From assembly GCA_029959085.1 (NCBI GenBank), contig JARWIR010000094.1, forward strand, positions 1,054,001 through 1,118,000: a stretch of 64,000 nt of DNA, in the 5' to 3' direction. The translations under genes were made by a program, and so were the position numbers. Source of the stretch: Nemophila menziesii. Lineage: Eukaryota > Streptophyta > Magnoliopsida > Boraginales > Hydrophyllaceae. Shown piece by piece: positions 27,601 through 40,887 of the stretch. The notes below the pieces were generated by a model. That model searched no databases and had not been told where the DNA came from. It worked only from the letters and a program-made list of their open reading frames with translations. The first letter of the stretch is position 1. Each line of letters begins with the position of its first letter.

Positions 27601-28683
27601 TCTTTTTGTTATTTCCCTTATTTGAACGTAGTCGTCAAGCAAAATTCCAAAAACTCAATGAATTTTCTCGATACTCGGAAAAGTTATTGTAAGTATGAAG
27701 CATACAATCATACTCAGTACGAGGATACTCAGTCTAGTAACTCAATAAAAAAATTTAAACACTTAGTAACTTTTTCCGTTACTGAGCACTTTTTCCTATA
27801 CTCAGTATCTTTTTCCATACTCAATACTCCATACCAGTAACGTTTTTCACACTCGGAACGCCATACTCAGAACTTTTTCAGGCGGTGGTCGGCGATGGTT
27901 GGTGGTTGTGGTCGGTGCTGAAAATTCTTGATAGTTAAAGAAGGAGGAGAGAGAAAAAAGGATATAGAAGGAGAGAGATTAATGGTAATAGAAGAGAAAA
28001 AAGAATGAGAGGGTTCATTTGTGGCACCAAGATACTCTCCAAGACCGAATTCACCCTACGATTTTTAGGACCAAAATTATAATTGTGTTTTAATTTCTTT
28101 GTAGTTTTATATAATAAAATACAAATTTTTATATGTAATTTCATCAGAGACAAGACATTGGATCTTGGGTCGTTTAACTTCACCTGCTCTATCAAACTTT
28201 TTATATTTATTTTATCACGTTATAATTTATTTTATTTGTATATTTTTTTAAATTTTAAAATATAGATTATGTTGTAATATAGGGAATTATAACATAATTC
28301 ATTTCTATGAATTTAATATACAAACAACTTAGGGCCCATTTGGAAGTGTTTATTTTAGAGTAATAAAACGCTTCTAGAATAAAAATTTTAAATTTGAAAA
28401 AATTATTTTAAATCTAAAATCACTTTAAGTGTTTTTTTAAGAAGCACCAACTCATAAAGTGATTTTAAGAGTTTAAAACACTTTAAAAGTTCGTGAAGCA
28501 CTTTTAAGTACTTTTTTAAAAAAACATTTCCAAACAATAACTTATATTACATTTTTATTATAGTATAGAGACCGACTTTATTTTTTAAATCGTGGTTATT
28601 ATTTAATATTATGAAATTATATTAAGCGTATTTTACTCCTATTTGTTGATGTTAAGTATCCGTTATCAAGGGTAGTTTAGGAG
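24652..28683 (+). repeat. Tandem unit copy 7 (A/B hybrid, 4032 bp)
   Basis: From the start to about 25690 all diagnostic sites are A-type (for example 'gatgcagtctcatgg', 'attattgaaatg', 'tctttcagagatcg'). From about 25860 they are B-type: the 49-bp duplication is absent, 'agtagaaac' and 'acagtgctc' are present, 10 bp are missing in the 'tataatttgtatt' stretch, and the extra ~50-bp hairpin block near 28266 is present. Private events are a 48-bp deletion after 26897 and a 15-bp duplication (27504-27518 and 27519-27533). Together with three small indels these explain its length relative to copy 8. Confidence 0.96.
28332..28536. mobile_element. hAT-like MITE, array copy 7
   Basis: B-type element ('ggaagtgtttatt', 'aagcaccaac') with left end 'gggcccatttgg' and one extra T. 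Confidence 0.7.
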
Positions 28684-31600
28684 TTTTATTTAGTGAAGGT
28701 TCTAAAATTAAAAAAAGCCTGGTATGGGAAAATTCTCTATATAGTCCGTGAGTTATATCCTTTTGTATGGACTTTTAGTATCGCCTAGGGTGTGATAAAA
28801 ATATGATAATAAAATACGGATAAACGATGCACTAACAACCTAGACTAATCACGTTACTCACGTCATGTATCACATGTTGTATGCAAGTTTTAACGATAAG
28901 TCAGAGGCAGTCTCAGGGACTTAGTGTGTTATACGAATCACGTCTCACCATTATTTAAATGTGGTTTAGCAATTGATTTATTTAAACAACATTACTAATC
29001 ATCAATATCTAATTTTGACAGAAAATATTATATTTAACTATTATAATTAATAACCTATATATTTAAAGCATGTTCCAATAATATAGCGAGTGTATCCATT
29101 TGATAAACCGTCTAATTATAAAATTAAAGTATTTAAACAATTTTATCAACTAGTAATTTACAAAAATTTGAATTCAAATTCTTCACATAACTGATAGTTT
29201 ACTATATATAATAAATATATTAAGCAAATAAAGAAATTAAAATCTTAATAAGCAAAGATGAAAAACATCTAAATCAAGGTTTACTAGTATTAATATCATT
29301 TTAAATATATATTAATTGAAATAAGGTAAAATATCAAAATTCAACAAATTATATAAGAACAAAAAACTAATTATACCTCTTTGTATGAATAATAAATTAT
29401 AAACCATAATTACTATATATTTTTTTTACTATGTTAACTATATAAAATATGTTTTAAAATAAAACGAATAACTCAAAATTTATTCAATTAACCAAAAGAT
29501 AGAAAAATAAAATAATCTATATAAAATTGCCGCCTCTCCCTTCCTAACCCTAACCTACACATTTTCTTGTCTATAAATAACAAATTACACACACAAAAAC
29601 ATCAACAAACTGTTATATTTTGTATCATTATTTTGTAATGATTGATAGAATGTGTCCGTTCTCAAAGATGCTTCTTTCTCTGTCGATCTTTTAATTTTCG
29701 TGTCAAGTGTATTTTTCTTTTAGAGATCGTTGACCATTCCATTTCAATCAAATATTCTTTCACAGATTAATATTTTTATTAATTTTTTATCATCTTGTCA
29801 TTCTAATAGATGAGGGACATGTATAGTAAAATTAATGTGTCATGTCTGTAAAATTAAATGTTTAATGGTATTTATGTATAAATTTCAGATAAGATAGAGA
29901 CAAAATAAGTGTTTAGTACCTTCCATGAAGAAGCATCTACTTGTGGACAAGCTAACATTTCACTTCGATTTAACGATGATTTGAGTAGAAACAATACTGA
30001 GAAGATGAACATTAACACAGTGCTCAAATCAATAGCTTATTGCTTCTCCTTTATAATGTATTTACTCTATTTTTGTACTTTGGATGTTTCTAAAGGCTGG
30101 TACTTGATTGATTTTGTATTGTTATTTTCAATATATTTTATCATAACCTTTATTGTGTGTACATTAATTTTAAAATCTCTCTATTTGAACTTGATTCAAA
30201 TTATTTCATTTTTTATTTATTGAAATTATTATATTGAAATTTTAGTTAGATATTCATGGCTATCAGTCGTTTAATTTGGAAAAAAATTTACAAAAAAATT
30301 AAAGCTGGACATATTTCTAGCAAAATTTTATAGTCCTTGACATTTTCCTGTTGTAATTGTTCCTAATTTTTCAATTATGATGTTTAAGTTCTGTATTTCA
30401 AGTTTGTGATAAGTTTGTCCTTTTTTGTTTTTTCATTATATTATACGTGTCATCCTCTTATGACAGAACAGGAGAACAGGAGGACTGTATATTTATTTAT
30501 TAAAATAAATAATCACATAAAATTAACATTAATAATGTGAATGAAAATAAAAAAAGATTTTACATTGTAAGAAAATCGTAAAATGAGTGAGTAAAGTGTT
30601 TCATTTACAAGATAAAGGGCTAAGTGTTAAAAAGTGAATCTTTGTTTCAAGCCAATCTCTTTTTCTTTCCTTGCGTAATTAGGGTAGTTTAGGGGACCAT
30701 GGCCCACCCGAGTTTTGATATTTCATTTTGATCCCTAAAGTTTAATTTTATAAAAAACAATATCTGATATCTTGGTTTTCAGAAAATTCACTTGGTCCCC
30801 CATATTTTAGAGTTAAATCTTAAAGTATTAATTTATTTTTTTCTATATAAACTCTTTTTGTTTATATAATTTGTATTATTTTCATTCAATACTTCTTGCA
30901 TAATTATGATTTAATATAAATCCACTCCAGGGCACAATAAAATTTTAACAGGTTACAATACCAATTACTCTTTTACCCTTTTTTGTTTTTATTTATGATA
31001 TATATTTATTTGATCAAAAATATATTAAATTCTAATAATTTTTCCTTCTCTCTCATATCTCTAACCTCCCCTTTCTCGCACGTTGAAACCAGGTCTTGCC
31101 ATGAGCTTCTGTGAGACGATAGCATAATACTGGTTTCAAACACAAGGTATATTTGATTAGAAACTTTATTATCCCATTTCTATATAACTTATGCTGATGA
31201 TACGTATTGTTTAGTCAAATGTGCGAGCTTATTATCAAACTTTTCTTGATGATAAAACTCAAATATCAGTTGATAAGAAGATCAAGGGTTATAGTCCATT
31301 GCTAAAAGACAAGGAAGTGATATTATGAATACGTAGGGCATCAGATTCTAATTCAAGAGATTCGGTGGGATGTAGACGATTTTGGAAGTGACGAGATGAA
31401 GGATTTAGAGAACAACTTTCTTGGGAGGCTTCTGGAATGTTAATAGAACAAGAAACAAGAATACGAGGACAGTGCATACAAAATACCGCATCTTGGCTTT
31501 AGAAAATTATTGAGTTGCTTTGTTTTGTCAATTTTTGAACTCCTAGTCTAATTTTTTAGTTGCTTTGTTTTGTCAATTTTTGTACTGCTAATTTTTGTAA

Positions 31601-32336
31601 TGCTAGTCTTTTCTAATAATCATTAGTATTTTTGTAATAATTAGTAGTAATTTCAATTCAATTTCTTTTCTTTTTGTTATTTCCCTTATTTGAACGTATT
31701 CGTCAAGCAAAATTCCAAAAACTCAATGAATTTTCTCGATACTCGGAAAAGTTATTGTACGTATGAAGCATACAATCATACTCAGTACGATGATACTCAG
31801 TCTAGTAACTCAATAAAAAAATTTAAACACTTAGTAACTTTTTCCGTTACTGAGCACTTTTTCCTATACTCAGTATCTTTTTCCATACTCAATACTCCAT
31901 ACCAGTAACGTTTTTCACACTCGGAACGCCATACTCAGAACTTTTTCAGGCGGTGGTCGGCGATGGTTGGTGGTTGTGGTCGGTGCTGAAAATTCTTGAT
32001 AGTTAATGAAGGAGGAGAGAGAAAAAGGATATAGAAGGAGAGAGATTAATGGTAATAGAAGAGAAAAAAGAATGAGAGGGTTCATTTGTGGCACCAAGAT
32101 AGTCTCCAAGACCGAATTCATCCTACGATTTTTAGGACCAAAATTATAATTGTGTTTTAATTTCTTTGTAGTTTTATATAATAAAATACAAATTTTTATA
32201 TGTAATTTCATCAGAGACAAGACATTGGATCTTGGGTCGTTTAACTTCACCTGCTCTATCAAACTTTTTAAATTTATTTTATCACGTTATAATTTATTTT
32301 ATTTGTATATTTTTTTAAATTTTAAAATATAGATTA

Positions 32337-32389
32337 TGTTGTATAATATAGGGAATTATAACATAATTAATTTATATGAATTTAATATA
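32337..32389 (+). repeat. 53-bp hairpin block present in B units, absent from A units
   Basis: In A units 'agatta' runs straight into 'caaacaac'; here 53 bp intervene. 'attatgtt' (32333-32340) pairs with 'aacataat' (32360-32367), and inside it 'ataat' pairs with 'attat', so the block can form a bulged hairpin. Equivalent blocks lie near 28266, 36405 and 40473. Whether this is a gain in B or a loss in A cannot be told, because copy 11 ends before this point. Confidence 0.8.
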
Positions 32390-32400
32390 CAAACAACTTA

Positions 32401-32604
32401 GGGCCTATTTGGAAGTGTTTATTTTAGAGTAAAAAAACGTTTCTAGAATAAAAATTTAAATTTGAAAAAATTATTTTAAATCTAAAATCACTTTAAGTGT
32501 TTTTTTAAGAAGCACCAACTCATAAAGTAATTTTAAGAGTTTAAAACACTTTAAAAGTTCGTGAAGCACTTTTAAGTACTTTTTTAAAAAAACATTTCCA
32601 AACA
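32401..32604. mobile_element. hAT-like MITE, array copy 8
   Basis: B-type element; preceded by the 53-bp hairpin block that A units lack. Confidence 0.7.
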
Positions 32605-32751
32605 ATAACTTATATTACATTTTTATTATAGTATAGAGACCGACTTTATTTTTTAAATCGTGGTTATTATTTAATATTATGAAATTATATTAAGCGTATT
32701 TTACTCCTATTTGTTGATGTTAAGTATCCGTTATCAAGGGTAGTTTAGGAG

Positions 32752-35700
32752 TTTTATTTAGTGAAGGTTCTAAATTTAAAAAAAGCCTGGTATGGGAAAA
32801 TTCTCTATATAGTCCGTGAGTTATATCCTTTTGTATGGACTTTTAGTATCGCCTAGGGTGTGATAAAAATATGATAATAAAATACGGATAAACGATGCAC
32901 TAACAACCTAGACTAATCACGTTACTCACGTCATGTATCACATGTTGTATGCAAGTTTTAACGATAAGTCAGAGGCAGTCTCAGGGACTTAGTGTGTTAT
33001 ACGAATCACGTCTCACCATTATTTAAATGTGGTTTAGCAATTGATTTATTTAAACAACATTACTAATCATCAATATCTAATTTTGACAGAAAATATTATA
33101 TTTAACTATTATAATTAATAACCTATATATTTAAAGCATGTTCCAATAATATAGCGAGTGTATCCATTTGATAAACCGTCTAATTATAAAATTAAAGTAT
33201 TTAAACAATTTTATCAACTAGTAATTTACAAAAATTTGAATTCAAATTCTTCACATAACTGATAGTTTACTATATATAATAAATATATTAAGCAAATAAA
33301 GAAATTAAAATCTTAATAAGCAAAGATGAAAAACATCTAAATCAAGGTTTACTAGTATTAATATCATTTTAAATATATATTAATTGAAATAAGGTAAAAT
33401 ATCAAAATTCAACAAATTATATAAGAACAAAAAACTAATTATACCTCTTTGTATGAATAATAAATTATAAACCATAATTACTATATATTTTTTTTACTAT
33501 GTTAACTATATAAAATATGTTTTAAAATAAAACGAATAACTCAAAATTTATTCAATTAACCAAAAGATAGAAAAATAAAATAATCTATATAAAATTGCCG
33601 CCTCTCCCTTCCTAACCCTAACCTACACATTTTCTTGTCTATAAATAACAAATTACACACACAAAAACATCAACAAACTGTTATATTTTGTATCATTATT
33701 TTGTAATGATTGATAGAATGTGTCCGTTCTCAAAGATGCTTCTTTCTCTGTCGATCTTTTAATTTTCGTGTCAAGTGTATTTTTCTTTTAGAGATCGTTG
33801 ACCATTCCATTTCAATCAAATATTCTTTCACAGATTAATATTTTTATTAATTTTTTATCATCTTGTCATTCTAATAGATGAGGGACATGTATAGTAAAAT
33901 TAATGTGTCATGTCTGTAAAATTAAATGTTTAATGGTATTTATGTATAAATTTCAGATAAGATAGAGACAAAATAAGTGTTTAGTACCTTCCATGAAGAA
34001 GCATCTACTTGTGGACAAGCTAACATTTCACTTCGATTTAACGATGATTTGAGTAGAAACAATACTGAGAAGATGAACATTAACACAGTGCTCAAATCAA
34101 TAGCTTATTGCTTCTCCTTTATAATGTATTTACTCTATTTTTGTACTTTGGATGTTTCTAAAGGCTGGTACTTGATTGATTTTGTATTGTTATTTTCAAT
34201 ATATTTTATCATAACCTTTATTGTGTGTACATTAATTTTAAAATCTCTCTATTTGAACTTGATTCAAATTATTTCATTTTTTATTTATTGAAATTATTAT
34301 ATTGAAATTTTAGTTAGATATTCATGGCTATCAGTCGTTTAATTTGGAAAAAAATTTACAAAAAAATTAAAGCTGGACATATTTCTAGCAAAATTTTATA
34401 GTCCTTGACATTTTCCTGTTGTAATTGTTCCTAATTTTTCAATTATGATGTTTAAGTTCTGTATTTCAAGTTTGTGATAAGTTTGTCCTTTTTTGTTTTT
34501 TCATTATATTATACGTGTCATCCTCTTATGACAGAACAGGAGAACAGGAGGACTGTATATTTATTTATTAAAATAAATAATCACATAAAATTAACATTAA
34601 TAATGTGAATGAAAATAAAAAAAGATTTTACATTGTAAGAAAATCGTAAAATGAGTGAGTAAAGTGTTTCATTTACAAGATAAAGGGCTAAGTGTTAAAA
34701 AGTGAATCTTTGTTTCAAGCCAATCTCTTTTTCTTTCCTTGCGTAATTAGGGTAGTTTAGGGGACCATGGCCCACCCGAGTTTTGATATTTCATTTTGAT
34801 CCCTAAAGTTTAATTTTATAAAAAACAATATCTGATATCTTGGTTTTCAGAAAATTCACTTGGTCCACCATATTTTAGAGTTAAATCTTAAAGTATTAAT
34901 TTATTTTTTTCTATATAAACTCTTTTTGTTTATATAATTTGTATTATTTTCATTCAATACTTCTTGCATAATTATGATTTAATATAAATCCACTCCAGGG
35001 CACAATAAAATTTTAACAGGTTACAATACCAATTACTCTTTTACCCTTTTTTGTTTTTAATTATGATATATATTTATTTGATCAAAAATATATTAAATTC
35101 TAATAATTTTTCCTTCTCTCTCATATCTCTAACCTCCCCTTTCTCGCACGTTGAAACCAGGTCTTGCCATGAGCTTCTGTGAGACGATAGCATAATACTG
35201 GTTTCAAACACAAGGTATATTTGATTAGAAACTTTATTATCCCATTTCTATATAACTTATGCTGATGATACGTATTGTTTAGTCAAATGTGCGAGCTTAT
35301 TATCAAACTTTTCTTGATGATAAAACTCAAATATCAGTTGATAAGAAGATCAAGGGTTATAGTCCATTGCTAAAAGACAAGGAAGTGATATTATGAATAC
35401 GTAGGGCATCAGATTCTAATTCAAGAGATTCGGTGGGATGTAGACGATTTTGGAAGTGACGAGATGAAGGATTTAGAGAACAACTTTCTTGGGAGGCTTC
35501 TGGAATGTTAATAGAACAAGAAACAAGAATACGAGGACAGTGCATACAAAATACCGCATCTTGGCTTTAGAAAATTATTGAGTTGCTTTGTTTTGTCAAT
35601 TTTTGAACTCCTAGTCTAATTTTTTAGTTGCTTTGTTTTGTCAATTTTTGTACTGCTAATTTTTGTAATGCTAGTCTTTTCTAATAATCATTAGTATTTT

Positions 35701-36819
35701 TGTAATAATTAGTAGTAATTTCAATTCAATTTCTTTTCTTTTTGTTATTTCCCTTATTTGAACGTATTCGTCAAGCAAAATTCCAAAAACTCAATGAATT
35801 TTCTCGATACTCGGAAAAGTTATTGTACGTATGAAGCATACAATCATACTCAGTACGATGATACTCAGTCTAGTAACTCAATAAAAAAATTTAAACACTT
35901 AGTAACTTTTTCCGTTACTGAGCACTTTTTCCTATACTCAGTATCTTTTTCCATACTCAATACTCCATACCAGTAACGTTTTTCACACTCGGAACGCCAT
36001 ACTCAGAACTTTTTCAGGCGGTGGTCGGCGATGGTTGGTGGTTGTGGTCGGTGCTGAAAATTCTTGATAGTTAATGAAGGAGGAGAGAGAAAAAGGATAT
36101 AGAAGGAGAGAGATTAATGGTAATAGAAGAGAAAAAAGAATGAGAGGGTTCATTTGTGGCACCAAGATAGTCTCCAAGACCGAATTCATCCTACGATTTT
36201 TAGGACCAAAATTATAATTGTGTTTTAATTTCTTTGTAGTTTTATATAATAAAATACAAATTTTTATATGTAATTTCATCAGAGACAAGACATTGGATCT
36301 TGGGTCGTTTAACTTCACCTGCTCTATCAAACTTTTTAAATTTATTTTATCACGTTATAATTTATTTTATTTGTATATTTTTTTAAATTTTAAAATATAG
36401 ATTATGTTGTATAATATAGGGAATTATAACATAATTAATTTATATGAATTTAATATACAAACAACTTAGGGCCTATTTGGAAGTGTTTATTTTAGAGTAA
36501 AAAAACGTTTCTAGAATAAAAATTTAAATTTGAAAAAATTATTTTAAATCTAAAATCACTTTAAGTGTTTTTTTAAGAAGCACCAACTCATAAAGTAATT
36601 TTAAGAGTTTAAAACACTTTAAAAGTTCGTGAAGCACTTTTAAGTACTTTTTTAAAAAAACATTTCCAAACAATAACTTATATTACATTTTTATTATAGT
36701 ATAGAGACCGACTTTATTTTTTAAATCGTGGTTATTATTTAATATTATGAAATTATATTAAGCGTATTTTACTCCTATTTGTTGATGTTAAGTATCCGTT
36801 ATCAAGGGTAGTTTAGGAG
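32752..36819 (+). repeat. Tandem unit copy 9 (subfamily B, 4068 bp)
   Basis: Same length as copies 8 and 10 and almost identical by eye. Private changes are 'ggtccacca' near 34862 and 'tttttaattatg' near 35055. Confidence 0.97.
36469..36672. mobile_element. hAT-like MITE, array copy 9
   Basis: B-type element, identical to copy 8 by eye. Confidence 0.7.
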
Positions 36820-39800
36820 TTTTATTTAGTGAAGGTTCTAAATTTAAAAAAAGCCTGGTATGGGAAAATTCTCTATATAGTCCGTGAGTTATATCCTTTT
36901 GTATGGACTTTTAGTATCGCCTAGGGTGTGATAAAAATATGATAATAAAATACGGATAAACGATGCACTAACAACCTAGACTAATCACGTTACTCACGTC
37001 ATGTATCACATGTTGTATGCAAGTTTTAACGATAAGTCAGAGGCAGTCTCAGGGACTTAGTGTGTTATACGAATCACGTCTCACCATTATTTAAATGTGG
37101 TTTAGCAATTGATTTATTTAAACAACATTACTAATCATCAATATCTAATTTTGACAGAAAATATTATATTTAACTATTATAATTAATAACCTATATATTT
37201 AAAGCATGTTCCAATAATATAGCGAGTGTATCCATTTGATAAACCGTCTAATTATAAAATTAAAGTATTTAAACAATTTTATCAACTAGTAATTTACAAA
37301 AATTTGAATTCAAATTCTTCACATAACTGATAGTTTACTATATATAATAAATATATTAAGCAAATAAAGAAATTAAAATCTTAATAAGCAAAGATGAAAA
37401 ACATCTAAATCAAGGTTTACTAGTATTAATATCATTTTAAATATATATTAATTGAAATAAGGTAAAATATCAAAATTCAACAAATTATATAAGAACAAAA
37501 AACTAATTATACCTCTTTGTATGAATAATAAATTATAAACCATAATTACTATATATTTTTTTTACTATGTTAACTATATAAAATATGTTTTAAAATAAAA
37601 CGAATAACTCAAAATTTATTCAATTAACCAAAAGATAGAAAAATAAAATAATCTATATAAAATTGCCGCCTCTCCCTTCCTAACCCTAACCTACACATTT
37701 TCTTGTCTATAAATAACAAATTACACACACAAAAACATCAACAAACTGTTATATTTTGTATCATTATTTTGTAATGATTGATAGAATGTGTCCGTTCTCA
37801 AAGATGCTTCTTTCTCTGTCGATCTTTTAATTTTCGTGTCAAGTGTATTTTTCTTTTAGAGATCGTTGACCATTCCATTTCAATCAAATATTCTTTCACA
37901 GATTAATATTTTTATTAATTTTTTATCATCTTGTCATTCTAATAGATGAGGGACATGTATAGTAAAATTAATGTGTCATGTCTGTAAAATTAAATGTTTA
38001 ATGGTATTTATGTATAAATTTCAGATAAGATAGAGACAAAATAAGTGTTTAGTACCTTCCATGAAGAAGCATCTACTTGTGGACAAGCTAACATTTCACT
38101 TCGATTTAACGATGATTTGAGTAGAAACAATACTGAGAAGATGAACATTAACACAGTGCTCAAATCAATAGCTTATTGCTTCTCCTTTATAATGTATTTA
38201 CTCTATTTTTGTACTTTGGATGTTTCTAAAGGCTGGTACTTGATTGATTTTGTATTGTTATTTTCAATATATTTTATCATAACCTTTATTGTGTGTACAT
38301 TAATTTTAAAATCTCTCTATTTGAACTTGATTCAAATTATTTCATTTTTTATTTATTGAAATTATTATATTGAAATTTTAGTTAGATATTCATGGCTATC
38401 AGTCGTTTAATTTGGAAAAAAATTTACAAAAAAATTAAAGCTGGACATATTTCTAGCAAAATTTTATAGTCCTTGACATTTTCCTGTTGTAATTGTTCCT
38501 AATTTTTCAATTATGATGTTTAAGTTCTGTATTTCAAGTTTGTGATAAGTTTGTCCTTTTTTGTTTTTTCATTATATTATACGTGTCATCCTCTTATGAC
38601 AGAACAGGAGAACAGGAGGACTGTATATTTATTTATTAAAATAAATAATCACATAAAATTAACATTAATAATGTGAATGAAAATAAAAAAAGATTTTACA
38701 TTGTAAGAAAATCGTAAAATGAGTGAGTAAAGTGTTTCATTTACAAGATAAAGGGCTAAGTGTTAAAAAGTGAATCTTTGTTTCAAGCCAATCTCTTTTT
38801 CTTTCCTTGCGTAATTAGGGTAGTTTAGGGGACCATGGCCCACCCGAGTTTTGATATTTCATTTTGATCCCTAAAGTTTAATTTTATAAAAAACAATATC
38901 TGATATCTTGGTTTTCAGAAAATTCACTTGGTCCCCCATATTTTAGAGTTAAATCTTAAAGTATTAATTTATTTTTTTCTATATAAACTCTTTTTGTTTA
39001 TATAATTTGTATTATTTTCATTCAATACTTCTTGCATAATTATGATTTAATATAAATCCACTCCAGGGCACAATAAAATTTTAACAGGTTACAATACCAA
39101 TTACTCTTTTACCCTTTTTTGTTTTTATTTATGATATATATTTATTTGATCAAAAATATATTAAATTCTAATAATTTTTCCTTCTCTCTCATATCTCTAA
39201 CCTCCCCTTTCTCGCACGTTGAAACCAGGTCTTGCCATGAGCTTCTGTGAGACGATAGCATAATACTGGTTTCAAACACAAGGTATATTTGATTAGAAAC
39301 TTTATTATCCCATTTCTATATAACTTATGCTGATGATACGTATTGTTTAGTCAAATGTGCGAGCTTATTATCAAACTTTTCTTGATGATAAAACTCAAAT
39401 ATCAGTTGATAAGAAGATCAAGGGTTATAGTCCATTGCTAAAAGACAAGGAAGTGATATTATGAATACGTAGGGCATCAGATTCTAATTCAAGAGATTCG
39501 GTGGGATGTAGACGATTTTGGAAGTGACGAGATGAAGGATTTAGAGAACAACTTTCTTGGGAGGCTTCTGGAATGTTAATAGAACAAGAAACAAGAATAC
39601 GAGGACAGTGCATACAAAATACCGCATCTTGGCTTTAGAAAATTATTGAGTTGCTTTGTTTTGTCAATTTTTGAACTCCTAGTCTAATTTTTTAGTTGCT
39701 TTGTTTTGTCAATTTTTGTACTGCTAATTTTTGTAATGCTAGTCTTTTCTAATAATCATTAGTATTTTTGTAATAATTAGTAGTAATTTCAATTCAATTT

Positions 39801-40887
39801 CTTTTCTTTTTGTTATTTCCCTTATTTGAACGTATTCGTCAAGCAAAATTCCAAAAACTCAATGAATTTTCTCGATACTCGGAAAAGTTATTGTACGTAT
39901 GAAGCATACAATCATACTCAGTACGATGATACTCAGTCTAGTAACTCAATAAAAAAATTTAAACACTTAGTAACTTTTTCCGTTACTGAGCACTTTTTCC
40001 TATACTCAGTATCTTTTTCCATACTCAATACTCCATACCAGTAACGTTTTTCACACTCGGAACGCCATACTCAGAACTTTTTCAGGCGGTGGTCGGCGAT
40101 GGTTGGTGGTTGTGGTCGGTGCTGAAAATTCTTGATAGTTAATGAAGGAGGAGAGAGAAAAAGGATATAGAAGGAGAGAGATTAATGGTAATAGAAGAGA
40201 AAAAAGAATGAGAGGGTTCATTTGTGGCACCAAGATAGTCTCCAAGACCGAATTCATCCTACGATTTTTAGGACCAAAATTATAATTGTGTTTTAATTTC
40301 TTTGTAGTTTTATATAATAAAATACAAATTTTTATATGTAATTTCATCAGAGACAAGACATTGGATCTTGGGTCGTTTAACTTCACCTGCTCTATCAAAC
40401 TTTTTAAATTTATTTTATCACGTTATAATTTATTTTATTTGTATATTTTTTTAAATTTTAAAATATAGATTATGTTGTATAATATAGGGAATTATAACAT
40501 AATTAATTTATATGAATTTAATATACAAACAACTTAGGGCCTATTTGGAAGTGTTTATTTTAGAGTAAAAAAACGTTTCTAGAATAAAAATTTAAATTTG
40601 AAAAAATTATTTTAAATCTAAAATCACTTTAAGTGTTTTTTTAAGAAGCACCAACTCATAAAGTAATTTTAAGAGTTTAAAACACTTTAATAGTTCGTGA
40701 AGCACTTTTAAGTACTTTTTTAAAAAAACATTTCCAAACAATAACTTATATTACATTTTTATTATAGTATAGAGACCGACTTTATTTTTTAAATCGTGGT
40801 TATTATTTAATATTATGAAATTATATTAAGCGTATTTTACTCCTATTTGTTGATGTTAAGTATCCGTTATAAAGGGTAGTTTAGGAG
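36820..40887 (+). repeat. Tandem unit copy 10 (subfamily B, 4068 bp)
   Basis: It shares 'ctaaatttaaa' with copy 9. Private changes are 'ctttaatagttcg' near 40686 and 'gttataaaggg' near 40867, both in the last 250 bp before the diverged copy 11. Confidence 0.97.
40537..40740. mobile_element. hAT-like MITE, array copy 10
   Basis: B-type element with one private substitution (tttaatagttcg). Copy 11 ends before this part of the unit. Confidence 0.7.

Larger units (their letters stand above)
28684..32751 (+). repeat. Tandem unit copy 8 (subfamily B, 4068 bp)
   Basis: First full B unit. It differs from A by lacking the 49-bp duplication, by a 53-bp block at 32337-32389, by a 10-bp shortening in the middle and by scattered substitutions. 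It reads 'ctaaaattaaaaaaagcc' at its start, as copy 11 does, whereas copies 9 and 10 read 'ctaaatttaaa'. Confidence 0.97.

Noticed and set aside
27622..27840. 72-codon plus-strand ORF in B-type units
   Set aside because: It runs through the degenerate minisatellite and is open only by chance; A units have stops at the same place.
28083..28265. 60-codon plus-strand ORF in B-type units
   Set aside because: AT-rich hydrophobic frame overlapping another ORF on the other strand; absent in A units.
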